A stretch of 58,558 nucleotides of DNA from Verrucomicrobiaceae bacterium (GTDB taxonomy: Bacteria > Verrucomicrobiota > Verrucomicrobiia > Verrucomicrobiales > Akkermansiaceae): assembly GCA_027485615.1 (NCBI GenBank), contig JAIXQS010000106.1, forward strand, positions 1 to 58,558. Direction: 5' to 3'. The translations under genes were made by a program, and so were the position numbers. Below the pieces are notes generated by a model. The model saw only the letters and a list, made by a program, of their open reading frames with translations. It ran no database searches and was not told where the DNA came from. This document shows, piece after piece, positions 8,051 through 16,893 of this stretch. Position 1 is the stretch's first letter. The number at the start of each line of letters is the position of its first letter.

Positions 8051-9175
8051 ATGTGGGCAGGGTCACGAATTTTTGCGGTTATGTTATCAGCCTGCATTTT
8101 GCAGGCCGTATCGGGAGAGCCCGCGGGTGTGTCGAGGGTTCTGGGTTCCGACTCATGTGCGACGAGCGGTTGCCATGGCGGGGCGGGGCTTGACCGGGGA
8201 GCCTACCATATCTGGAAGCGCTCCGACCCGCACTCCAAAGCTTCCGCCACTTTGACGAACGGGCAATCCGCCGCGATAGCGAAGCAGATGGGTATCACCA
8301 GCGCCGTGGAATCGCCGAGCTGCACGGCATGCCATGCGCCGATGCGGAACCTGGAGCCGTCGCTTTTCACGCCGGACTCGAAAGCCAAGGCCGAGGATTT
8401 CTCCTGCGCGAACTGCCATGGCGGGGCGGAAAACTGGATTCTTTCCCACACCCGACCGGACTACCCGAAAGCGGCGCTTGAAAAACTCGGGATGCGCCCT
8501 CTGGGCAGCGCCTACCAGCGGGCGAACAACTGCGTGGCCTGCCACCAGAACCTCAGTGACGAGTTAGTCAAGGCGAAGCACCCGCCGCTGCTTTTCGAAC
8601 TCGACGGGCTGCTGTTGGAGGAGCCGAAGCACTGGCGCGAGGATGCGGATTTCTCCCATGCGAAGACATGGCTCGTCGGCCAGGCGGTGGCGTTGCGCGA
8701 GGCGGCGGCGCAGGCTGCCCGCGAACCCGGCGGGGCGAGGACGGCGGAGATCGAGGCGATCAAGGAACTGCTCACCGCAAGCGGCACCGGCTGGGACGGC
8801 GCTGCGGGGAAAGATCTTGTCCGTGCGGCGGATGACTTCGCAAAAAAGATTTCCGGTGCGCCGATGACAACCGCACAAAGCCGCGCGGCGCTCGACAAGC
8901 TCATGCGCCACCGCAAGCCCTTCGAGGTCGGCGCATTCGACTCGGTAGCCGGGGAATACAGGATGTGGGCGGTCGGCTACTATGCCGAGCGGGTGACGCT
9001 TGCCATTGACCGGTTGAACCAATCCGCCATCGCCGCGGGCGAGAAACCGGTTTTCGTCGAGAGCGCACTCGACGAGCTTTTCAGGGCCGCGCAGCCGCCG
9101 AAGAGCTTCAACGCCGATGCCGTGGATCATTTTGTCAGGAATCTCGACCATTTGGCGGCCCCCAATGTCCAATAA
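8051..9175 (+). CDS. Secreted tetrahaem cytochrome c, c554-like
   Basis: The 374-aa product has a signal peptide (MWAGSRIFAVMLSACILQAVSG) followed at once by a haem site of the rarer CX4CH form (C36-ATSG-CH). Three CXXCH sites follow: CTACH, CANCH and CVACH. The context of the first site, with a downstream Y-x2-W-x3-DPH pattern, resembles the cytochrome c554 family. The C-terminal half is alpha-helical and has no haem motif. It is the first gene of the plus-strand operon, with 33 bp to the outer-membrane barrel gene. By position it could be the periplasmic shuttle between the membrane-anchored decahaem cytochrome and the outer-membrane complex; this is inference. Confidence 0.85.
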   Translation: MWAGSRIFAVMLSACILQAVSGEPAGVSRVLGSDSCATSGCHGGAGLDRGAYHIWKRSDPHSKASATLTNGQSAAIAKQMGITSAVESPSCTACHAPMRNLEPSLFTPDSKAKAEDFSCANCHGGAENWILSHTRPDYPKAALEKLGMRPLGSAYQRANNCVACHQNLSDELVKAKHPPLLFELDGLLLEEPKHWREDADFSHAKTWLVGQAVALREAAAQAAREPGGARTAEIEAIKELLTASGTGWDGAAGKDLVRAADDFAKKISGAPMTTAQSRAALDKLMRHRKPFEVGAFDSVAGEYRMWAVGYYAERVTLAIDRLNQSAIAAGEKPVFVESALDELFRAAQPPKSFNADAVDHFVRNLDHLAAPNVQ

Positions 9176-9208
9176 TCAGGCCCACCGATCCATAGAAGTT
9201 GCGAAGAA

Positions 9209-11668
9209 ATGACCGGCGGAATTTTCAGAACAGGCAGGCGGCTCGCGGCTTCGTGTGCGGGCGTCCTGCTGACGACCTGCTACCACCCTCCGCACAAGCG
9301 GACGCCGGAATGGGATCTCGCGCCCGGCGAGGAGCGACCCGACCGCCTGACCGCGCAGCAGTACCGCGCGGAAACCGTGCCGGAAGCGCCTGGTGACTTT
9401 TCCCCGGATGCGGGAGTGGAGTTGTATCGCGATCCGCCGCTGCCCGTCCTTGAAATCAACTCGCGAACCACGGTGACGGAAGAACCTCCGCTGCCTCCCT
9501 CGGTTTTCAACCCGGACCCCGGCATGGGTACGACGGGCTCCGCAGGCGCGGGAGGCGGCACGATCCCCGCCGTCGGGGTCGAGGAACCAACGGGCTTCGG
9601 GCGCTTTTTCAAGGATGATCTCGGCCTCGGCGACGACCGCTTTTTCCGCCGCGACGCCGGTGTGCCGAAGACGTTCCCGAAATTCACTGTCGAGATCCCC
9701 GACGGCATGGGCTTGCCGCGCCAGGGCGTGTCACGGCGCGAGCTGGACATGCAACTGGTGCAGGGCGTGGAAGAGCTTTTCGAGCCCGACATCCCCGACG
9801 ACATGGTGCTGCCCAGAAAGGATGTCCGATACGAGGGGCGCATCTACGAGCATTGGCATGCCGGGCACCACGACCATGCCGAGTATCCTGAGAACTTCAC
9901 GGCCATCGAGAACCGCTACCTCATCCCGACCGGCGTGTGGGATCGCTACGAGGATCCGGCGCTCGCGGAGACGCCCTATGAGGAGAAGACGCCGTATTTC
10001 TGGCATCCCTACTACCAGAGCAAACTGAAGGGCGACATTCCCATATATGGGCAGGAGTATTTCGCGTCGTTGACGTTTCAGAACATCACTGACGTAGAGG
10101 TCCACGACATCCCGATCCCTTCCGGCGTCAGCACCGCGCGCCCGTTCGGTTCCGAGTTTTACGGCCGCGGGGATCAGGAGGTGATCGTCACGAACACCAG
10201 CCTGACGCTCGACATATTCAGGGGGGAGACCTCCTTCAAGCCGGTGGAGTGGCTGTTCCGCATCCAACCCGTTTTCAACACGAACTATGTTTCCGGTTAT
10301 GAAAATGGCGTGATCGCGCCGGATCCTCGAGGACTCGGTGCTAGCACGAACCCGCCGCCGGCCAATCCCTTTCTGGGCAATCCCGGTATCGTGAACCCCG
10401 GCGACATCGACGGCTTTCTCGATCCTCTGCTTTTCCCCGCGAACGGGGATTTCCACCGCACGGACGCGACCGACCGCTTCGAGAACCACCTCGCGCTGCA
10501 GCAGTTTTTCTTCGAGGCGCATCTGCTGGATCTATCGGAAAACTACGACTTCGCGGCGCTGCGGGTCGGCACGCAGACCTTCAACGCGGACTTCCGCGGC
10601 CACGTGTTCTTCGATTCGAACTGGGGCTACCGGCTGTTCGGCAACTACTGGAAAAACCGCCTTCAGTTCAACGTCGCGCTGTTCGACCTTTTCGAAAAGG
10701 AATCCTTCTCCGAGCTGAACACCTGGGATGACCGCGACCAGAACGTTTTCGTCTCCAACCTCTATTGCCAGGACTTCCTTTTCGAGGGCTACACCGCCCA
10801 GGTCAGCTTCCTGGCCAACTGGGACAACGGCGGTGACGGCCTGACTTACGACAGCGCGGGAAACATCGTCCGCCCGGCTCCCATCGGAACCATCGCCCCG
10901 CATGAGCTGGAGGCCTACTACCTCGGCTGGAACGGCGAGGGCCACATCGGCCGGGCGAACATCAGCCACTCGCTCTATCATGTCTTCGGTGAGGACGACC
11001 TCAACGGCATCGCGGGACGCTCGGTGGACATCAGCGCGTGGATGGCGGCGATGGAAATCTCCGTGGATGTGGACTGGATGCGGCACAAGTTCACGCTGTT
11101 CTACGGATCGGGCGACGATGACGCCACCGATGACACGGCGACGGGCTGGGACGCGATCGTGGACAACCCGAACTTCATCGGCGGCCCGTTCAGCTATTGG
11201 CAAAGGCAGGGAATGAACCTAGGCGGCACGGCCGTCGCGCTCAAACAGCGCCTGAGCCTTATCCCCGACCTCAGCTCGAACAAGTTCCTCGGTCAGTCGA
11301 GCTTCGTGAACCCGGGTATTTTCATCGCGGGTCTCGGCGAGGAATGGGAGATCACCCCCAAGGTGCGCCTGTTCGCAAACCTGAACTACCTTCTGTTCAT
11401 GGAAACCGATGCCATCTCCACCGCACTCGTCACCGATGAGATCGACCCGGAAATCGGCTGGGATCTCAGCTTCGGCGTGGAATACCGGCCTTTGCTCACC
11501 GATAACATTCGCCTCGCCGCCGGCATCGGGATGTTGTTTCCGGGGGCGGGCTTCAAGGACATTTACCGCACCTCCGCGCCCGGTGTCCCCGGCTTTACGG
11601 CGGCCAATTCCCAGGATGTCTCGGATGTCCTTTATAGCGGATTCCTCTCAGCAACCATGACCTTTTGA
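9209..11668 (+). CDS. Large outer-membrane beta-barrel protein, candidate porin of a porin-cytochrome conduit
   Basis: The 819-aa product has an N-terminal signal region with a cysteine (LLTTC), too atypical at -1 to call a lipobox firmly. A Pro/Asp/Glu-rich segment of about 200 residues follows, then alternating aromatic/hydrophobic strands to the C-terminus, which ends in ATMTF, the terminal Phe typical of outer-membrane barrels. It contains no haem motif. Its stop lies 2 bases before the ATG of the secreted decahaem gene, and it follows the tetrahaem gene, so the gene order cytochrome-barrel-cytochrome mirrors MtrA-MtrB-MtrC type conduits. The barrel shows no sequence feature I can tie to MtrB itself, so the match is architectural. 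The N-terminal extension is unusual for a simple porin. Confidence 0.8.
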   Translation: MTGGIFRTGRRLAASCAGVLLTTCYHPPHKRTPEWDLAPGEERPDRLTAQQYRAETVPEAPGDFSPDAGVELYRDPPLPVLEINSRTTVTEEPPLPPSVFNPDPGMGTTGSAGAGGGTIPAVGVEEPTGFGRFFKDDLGLGDDRFFRRDAGVPKTFPKFTVEIPDGMGLPRQGVSRRELDMQLVQGVEELFEPDIPDDMVLPRKDVRYEGRIYEHWHAGHHDHAEYPENFTAIENRYLIPTGVWDRYEDPALAETPYEEKTPYFWHPYYQSKLKGDIPIYGQEYFASLTFQNITDVEVHDIPIPSGVSTARPFGSEFYGRGDQEVIVTNTSLTLDIFRGETSFKPVEWLFRIQPVFNTNYVSGYENGVIAPDPRGLGASTNPPPANPFLGNPGIVNPGDIDGFLDPLLFPANGDFHRTDATDRFENHLALQQFFFEAHLLDLSENYDFAALRVGTQTFNADFRGHVFFDSNWGYRLFGNYWKNRLQFNVALFDLFEKESFSELNTWDDRDQNVFVSNLYCQDFLFEGYTAQVSFLANWDNGGDGLTYDSAGNIVRPAPIGTIAPHELEAYYLGWNGEGHIGRANISHSLYHVFGEDDLNGIAGRSVDISAWMAAMEISVDVDWMRHKFTLFYGSGDDDATDDTATGWDAIVDNPNFIGGPFSYWQRQGMNLGGTAVALKQRLSLIPDLSSNKFLGQSSFVNPGIFIAGLGEEWEITPKVRLFANLNYLLFMETDAISTALVTDEIDPEIGWDLSFGVEYRPLLTDNIRLAAGIGMLFPGAGFKDIYRTSAPGVPGFTAANSQDVSDVLYSGFLSATMTF

Positions 11669-11670
11669 CC

Positions 11671-14600
11671 ATGAACCATTTTGGAAAATTTCTCGGGTGC
11701 GCCCTGCCATTCCTGTTCTCCCTGCCCGCATTCTCGCAGGAGCAGGCCGCGATGGGCGGACTCTTCGGCCCGCCCATCGCGGTGCGCGAGTCCCTGAAAC
11801 CGGATGTTGCGATACCGAAGCCAAACACGATCGACCAGTCCCATGCGACGATGATGGCGAAAAGCAAAGGCTGCATCGAGTGCCACGAGGGAGCACACGA
11901 TCCCCACGGCAGCGAGTTCGTTCGGCTCGGTTGCACGGACTGTCACGGCGGCAATCCCACCCCCGGCCTGACCATGCGCCAAGCGCACCCCACGCCGCGC
12001 AACCCGGTGTTTTTCGAAAGCTCGGCGAACCCCAGCGATAGCACGGTGCTTCTCAACCACGAGTCGCCCGAATTCATCAAGTTCGTGAACCCCGGCGACC
12101 TCCGCGTCGCCGAGGAAACCTGCGGCGGATGCCACGCGGATTCCGTAAAACATGTGAACCACAGCATGATGCGGCATGGCGCGATGCTCTGGGGCGCGGC
12201 CGCCTACAATAACGGCGCGTATCCTGCGAAGGACTCCATTTTCGGCCAGGCATACGGCGTGAACGGGGTGGCTCTCGCGTTGCAAAGCCCGATCAAGGTC
12301 ACCCCGGAGATGCAAAAGAAAATGGGCATCGTGCAGAGCATTTTCCCGCTGCCGCGCTTCAACATCTCGCAGCCCGGCAACCTATACCGCATTTTCGAAA
12401 AAGGCGGCACGCGTCTCGCGGAACCCGGCAATCCAGATCCCTTCGATCCTCCGGGTAGGCCGTTCCGCCGCCTCGGTGAGCGCGGCCTGGGCACCCTCTC
12501 GCGGGTCGATCCCGTGATCATCGGTGCTCACAAGACCCGCCTCCATGATCCGCTTCTGGATTTCTTCGGATCAAACGACCGCGCCGGTGATTACCGCTCC
12601 AGCGGCTGCACCGCGTGCCACGTGGTTTACGCGAACGACCGCTCGCCCTCGAACTCCGGCTGGTACAGCGCTTACGGCAACCAAGGGCTTTCCTTCAGCA
12701 CCGATCCTATGATCTCGAAGCAGGAAAAGGGGCATCCCATCGAGCATAAATTCACCCGCAGCATCCCCTCAAGCCAGTGCATGAACTGTCACATGCACCA
12801 GGGAAATCTCTTCGTGAATCCCTATCTCGGATACATCTGGTGGGATCAGGAGTCCGACGCGGAGCACATGTATCCGAAAAAGCAGAAGTATCCGACCGAT
12901 GAGGAAATGGCGGAGTCCCTGCGCCGCAACCCCGAGGCCGCCGCCGCCCGCGGGCTGTGGGGCGATGTGAATTTCCTTGAGAAATCCGCCGAGCTGAACC
13001 CCAAGCTCAAGGACACCCAGTTCGCCGATTACCACGGCCACGGCTGGATGTTCCGCGCCGTTTTCAAGAAAGACCGCGAGGGCAACCTGCTCACGCTCAA
13101 GGGCGACAAGATCGACCATGCCGACAAGGACAAGTTCAAGAAGGCCGTCCACTTGAAGGACATCCACCTCGCCCTCGGTATGCAGTGTGTGGATTGCCAT
13201 TTCCTCAACGACTCCCATGGCAACGGCCTGCTCTACGTCGAGCCCCGCGCGGCCACCGCGATCATGTGCATCGATTGCCACGGAACGGTCAGCGAGCGCA
13301 CCACTCTCCTCACCTCCGGCAAGGGCGGCACGCTCTCGAAGGACGGCAAGGTCGAACGCATCGACCTCCGCGAAAGCAACACCCCGTTCGGCCCGCGTTT
13401 CTCATGGAGCGCGGACGGCAAGACCCTGATCCAGCAGTCGTCCATGGATGCGAACATGAAATGGACCGTGCCGCAGACCCTCGACACCGTCGACCCGAAG
13501 TCTGCCGACTACAACATCATGAGCGCCTACGCGAAAACGCTGAAGCGCGACGGCAAGACATGGGGTTCCGTGCCGGACAGCAAGGAAGGCTGCGCGAAAA
13601 ACCTCGCCCACAGCGACGCGGCGATGGATTGCCAGACCTGCCACACCTCCTGGGCCACGAGCTGTTTCGGCTGCCACATCCCGATGGAGGCGAATTTCAA
13701 GATGGCCGCGAACAAGTTCGAGGGCACCACCTCACGGAACTACAGCTCCTACAACCCGCAGGTCGTCCGCGACGATGTGTTCATGCTCGGCATCGACAGC
13801 ACCGCGAAGGATCACCGCCTCGCCGTGCTCCGCTCGTCGAGCGCGATGGTTGTCGGCTCGCAGGGCGCGAACCGCGAGTGGTTATACACGCAGCAGCAGA
13901 CGGTTTCCGCCGAGGGCTACTCCGGCCAGGCTTTCAACCCCCACTTCGCCCACACCACCAGCGGCGTAGGGACGACGAAAAACTGCACGGATTGCCACCT
14001 TTCCGAGGACAACGACAACAATGCGATCATGACCCAGTTGCTCGGTTTCGGCACGGGTACGGTGAACTTTTTCGGAAGGTTCACCTATGTCGGCACGGAT
14101 CACCACGGCCTCAACGCGGTGGCCTGGACGGAACGCACGGAACCCCAGGCGGCGATCGGCAGCCACTTGCACAAATACGCATACCCGGACTTTTACCAGC
14201 AGCATCTCTCCAACAACTCGAACCTGATGACCGCGCACCACCACCACGCCAAGGGTGGTGGCGCGCTCGACCTCCAACTCCGCGGCGAGTATCTCTACGC
14301 GGCCCTCGGGGAAGATGGATTCGGCGTCTTCGATGTGGCGAACGTGGACAACAAGAATTTCTCCGAACGCATCGTGACCACGCCCGTCTCCGCGCTGGGC
14401 CAGAAGACCTTCCTCAAATCCCCGCACGCCACCTCGATCACGCTGCCCAGCACGCTGATCAATGATCCGAAGCGCAAGCGTCTTCCCGAGAACGAGGAGC
14501 AGCCCATCGCGGAGTATTACGGCTACGCTTTCGTGACCGATCTGGAGGAAGGCCTCATCGTCGCGGACGTTGCGACCTTGCTCGACGGCAACCCGGCGAA

Positions 14601-15534
14601 CAATTTCATCCGCAAGGCCGCGTCCTTCAACCCGAACGGCGTGCTGGACGGCGCGCGCCACTCGTGGATGGCGGGGCAATGGCTCTACATTACGACCGCG
14701 CAAGGTTTGGCGGTGGTGGACGTGAAAAATCCGGAAAATCCGGTGATGGCCGGCGGCTATTCCGGCTCCTTCCTGCGCGGTGCCCGCCAGGCCTCCACGC
14801 AATGGCATTACTGCTTCGTCACCGACGCGGAAGGTATGAAGGTTTTCGATATTTCCAACCCCGCGAAACCCCGGCCGATCAACGGTGCGTCCGTCAATTT
14901 GGGCGAGGCCAACGGCCTCTACGTCGCGCGCACCTATCTCTACGTCGCCAACGGCTCGCAGGGTTTGGCGATCATCGACATCAAGAATCCCGAAAAGCCG
15001 AGCAAACTGACTGATTTCACCGCAGGAGGAGTTATCAACGACGCCCGCGACGTTCAGATCGGATCGGTCAGCGCCTCGATGTATGCCCACATTGCGGACG
15101 GCCGCAACGGGTTGCGCATCGTGCAGATGATCTCGCCGGATAACGTTCCCGGCCACATGGGCTTCTCGCCGAAACCGGAGCCGAAACTCATCGCCACCTA
15201 CCCGAGTGCTGCTGCCGCCGTCACCGTTTCCCGCGGTCTCGACCGCGACCGCGTGGTGGACGAGAGCGGCAACCAGACCGTGGTCTTCGGAAGGCGAGGT
15301 TCGCGCCCTTTCAACCTTGAGGAAATGGCCGCATTTTATAAAAAGCCGACCGGTGAATACTACCGTGTCGCCGATACAAGCCACGGCGACAACGGCACGC
15401 TTACCGACACCCGCAAGCGCGCGCTCACACCCACGGAGGACTTCGTCGTCCCCGCATCGGCAGGCGATGATGAGCCTGTTTCAAATACGGGTCGTCTGAA
15501 AAAACGCAGGGCAACCAAGGAAGCCGCAAGATGA
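11671..15534 (+). CDS. Secreted decahaem cytochrome c fused to a LVIVD-type beta-propeller
   Basis: The 1287-aa product has a clear signal peptide (MNHFGKFLGCALPFLFSLPA). Ten CXXCH sites run from residue 68 to 772: CIECH, CTDCH, CGGCH, CTACH, CMNCH, CVDCH, CIDCH, CQTCH, CFGCH and CTDCH. From about residue 860 to 1180 there are propeller blades of the LVIVD type, such as LVYVAN-GLAIIDI and GMKVFDISNPAKP patterns. The C-terminus is charged with no membrane anchor. ATG 11671 is preferred over an in-frame TTG six bases earlier. The gene is tightly coupled to the barrel gene before it and shares ATGA with the NHL gene after it. It is probably the terminal reductase or oxidase at the cell surface. 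The native electron partner cannot be read from sequence. Confidence 0.9.
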   Translation: MNHFGKFLGCALPFLFSLPAFSQEQAAMGGLFGPPIAVRESLKPDVAIPKPNTIDQSHATMMAKSKGCIECHEGAHDPHGSEFVRLGCTDCHGGNPTPGLTMRQAHPTPRNPVFFESSANPSDSTVLLNHESPEFIKFVNPGDLRVAEETCGGCHADSVKHVNHSMMRHGAMLWGAAAYNNGAYPAKDSIFGQAYGVNGVALALQSPIKVTPEMQKKMGIVQSIFPLPRFNISQPGNLYRIFEKGGTRLAEPGNPDPFDPPGRPFRRLGERGLGTLSRVDPVIIGAHKTRLHDPLLDFFGSNDRAGDYRSSGCTACHVVYANDRSPSNSGWYSAYGNQGLSFSTDPMISKQEKGHPIEHKFTRSIPSSQCMNCHMHQGNLFVNPYLGYIWWDQESDAEHMYPKKQKYPTDEEMAESLRRNPEAAAARGLWGDVNFLEKSAELNPKLKDTQFADYHGHGWMFRAVFKKDREGNLLTLKGDKIDHADKDKFKKAVHLKDIHLALGMQCVDCHFLNDSHGNGLLYVEPRAATAIMCIDCHGTVSERTTLLTSGKGGTLSKDGKVERIDLRESNTPFGPRFSWSADGKTLIQQSSMDANMKWTVPQTLDTVDPKSADYNIMSAYAKTLKRDGKTWGSVPDSKEGCAKNLAHSDAAMDCQTCHTSWATSCFGCHIPMEANFKMAANKFEGTTSRNYSSYNPQVVRDDVFMLGIDSTAKDHRLAVLRSSSAMVVGSQGANREWLYTQQQTVSAEGYSGQAFNPHFAHTTSGVGTTKNCTDCHLSEDNDNNAIMTQLLGFGTGTVNFFGRFTYVGTDHHGLNAVAWTERTEPQAAIGSHLHKYAYPDFYQQHLSNNSNLMTAHHHHAKGGGALDLQLRGEYLYAALGEDGFGVFDVANVDNKNFSERIVTTPVSALGQKTFLKSPHATSITLPSTLINDPKRKRLPENEEQPIAEYYGYAFVTDLEEGLIVADVATLLDGNPANNFIRKAASFNPNGVLDGARHSWMAGQWLYITTAQGLAVVDVKNPENPVMAGGYSGSFLRGARQASTQWHYCFVTDAEGMKVFDISNPAKPRPINGASVNLGEANGLYVARTYLYVANGSQGLAIIDIKNPEKPSKLTDFTAGGVINDARDVQIGSVSASMYAHIADGRNGLRIVQMISPDNVPGHMGFSPKPEPKLIATYPSAAAAVTVSRGLDRDRVVDESGNQTVVFGRRGSRPFNLEEMAAFYKKPTGEYYRVADTSHGDNGTLTDTRKRALTPTEDFVVPASAGDDEPVSNTGRLKKRRATKEAAR

Positions 15535-16817
15535 AGCGTCACCTCATTCCATTGATTCTGCTGCTATCCGGTTCCACGTTGTTCGGGGCGGAGGCGATCG
15601 CACCCGTTTCGGGGGCTACCGACCAGGCCGGCCACAAGGACGGCACGGGCGGCGTGGCGCGTTTCAACGATCCGACGGGTCTCGCCCGCGATGCCCAGGG
15701 AAACCTCTACATCTGCGACGCGCGCAACCACGTGATCCGCAAGATCACGCCGGGTGGCGTCGTCACCACTGTAGCCGGTCAGCCAGGCGAGTCCGGCGCG
15801 GTGAACGGTGTAGGATCCGCGGCGCGTTTCAATTTTCCTGCGGACATCGCCGTCGCACCCGGCGGGGTTCTCTACGTGGCGGACAGCGGAAACCATTGCA
15901 TCCGTGCCATCGCCGCGAACGGTGCGGTCACCACCCTCGCCGGTGATTTGGGCAGCGCGGACGATGTCAATCTCAGCTACGGAGCGATCACCTCCGTCCC
16001 CGCGCAGCTTGATGGCCGGGGCACCACGGCTCGTTTCAACGGCCCGAGCGGCATCGCATATGCGCCCGCCGGGCATCTCTATGTCAGCGACACCGGCAAT
16101 CAGATCATCCGCAGGGTCAACCTCGATGGCGCCGTCACCACCGTCGCGGGAAAAGCCGGCTCGTGGGGTTCCGCTGATGGCGCTGGCGCGGAAGCGCGCT
16201 TTTCCTCACCCATGGGCCTGTGCGTCGGCACGGATGGCAATGTTTATATCGCCGATTCCATGAACCACGCGATCCGCGGCATGACCCCGCTGGGAGTTGT
16301 CAGCACCTTCGCAGGAAGCCCGCTCGAAGCCGGTTTCAAGACCGGCCTGCGGCTTCAGGCCCGTTTCCTGGAACCCACCGACGTAATCGTTCACCCCGAG
16401 GGCGGATTCATCATCTGCGAGTCATTCGGCAACGCCCTGTTCCGCTTATCCGCCGATGGATATGTCTCGCTTTTCGCAGGCGATCCACAGACTGGCCCGA
16501 AATCCCTTGCCAACCCCAACTCCGCCGCCTGCGATCCGGAAGGCAATGTCTTTGTGGTCGATACCTTCCATCAGGAGGTGCGGCTCATCATCGAGAAATT
16601 CTCGACCTCCATCGAGCGCAGCGGCGGCACGAACCTGCTCACCATCACTTGGGACAGCCTTCCCGGCCGCACCTATCAGCTTCAGATCCTCGGCGACACA
16701 GGCTGGGTGAACGCTCCTCCGGCTCCCGTCCTCGCGACCGCCGCAGAAACCTTCGTTACCTTCCCCATGCCGCTGCAAAAGGCGGGCATCTACCGGATTT
16801 TGATGCTGGGGTTCTGA
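15531..16817 (+). CDS. Secreted NHL-repeat beta-propeller protein
   Basis: The 428-aa product has a signal peptide (MKRHLIPLILLLSGSTLFGA) and about five NHL repeats, each with the pattern ARFN-P-G-A-D-GNLY-I-DA-NH-IR (ARFNDPTGLARD, ARFNFPADIAV, ARFNGPSGIAY, ARFSSPMGLCV and ARFLEPTDVIV). The last 70 residues form a separate small beta domain. NHL propellers usually bind proteins or act as lyases; no catalytic residues can be assigned. The start overlaps the stop of the decahaem-propeller gene by four bases, so it belongs to the same operon and may be a surface partner of that cytochrome. Confidence 0.85.
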   Translation: MKRHLIPLILLLSGSTLFGAEAIAPVSGATDQAGHKDGTGGVARFNDPTGLARDAQGNLYICDARNHVIRKITPGGVVTTVAGQPGESGAVNGVGSAARFNFPADIAVAPGGVLYVADSGNHCIRAIAANGAVTTLAGDLGSADDVNLSYGAITSVPAQLDGRGTTARFNGPSGIAYAPAGHLYVSDTGNQIIRRVNLDGAVTTVAGKAGSWGSADGAGAEARFSSPMGLCVGTDGNVYIADSMNHAIRGMTPLGVVSTFAGSPLEAGFKTGLRLQARFLEPTDVIVHPEGGFIICESFGNALFRLSADGYVSLFAGDPQTGPKSLANPNSAACDPEGNVFVVDTFHQEVRLIIEKFSTSIERSGGTNLLTITWDSLPGRTYQLQILGDTGWVNAPPAPVLATAAETFVTFPMPLQKAGIYRILMLGF

Positions 16818-16893
16818 CGTTTCTAACGTGGCTGGCAATTGAAGATCAGGCTCGTCCGGGCATTCCGTCGCCACATTTTCGCAGGTTTTCCGC

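Noticed and set aside
9209..9310. Lipobox (LLTTC) in the outer-membrane barrel protein
   Set aside because: Thr at the position before Cys is atypical for signal peptidase II, so a lipid anchor is not claimed.
13185..14465. A 426-codon frame overlapping the decahaem-propeller gene
   Set aside because: It has Arg/His/Pro-rich composition and lies entirely inside a gene with ten haem motifs in the other frame.
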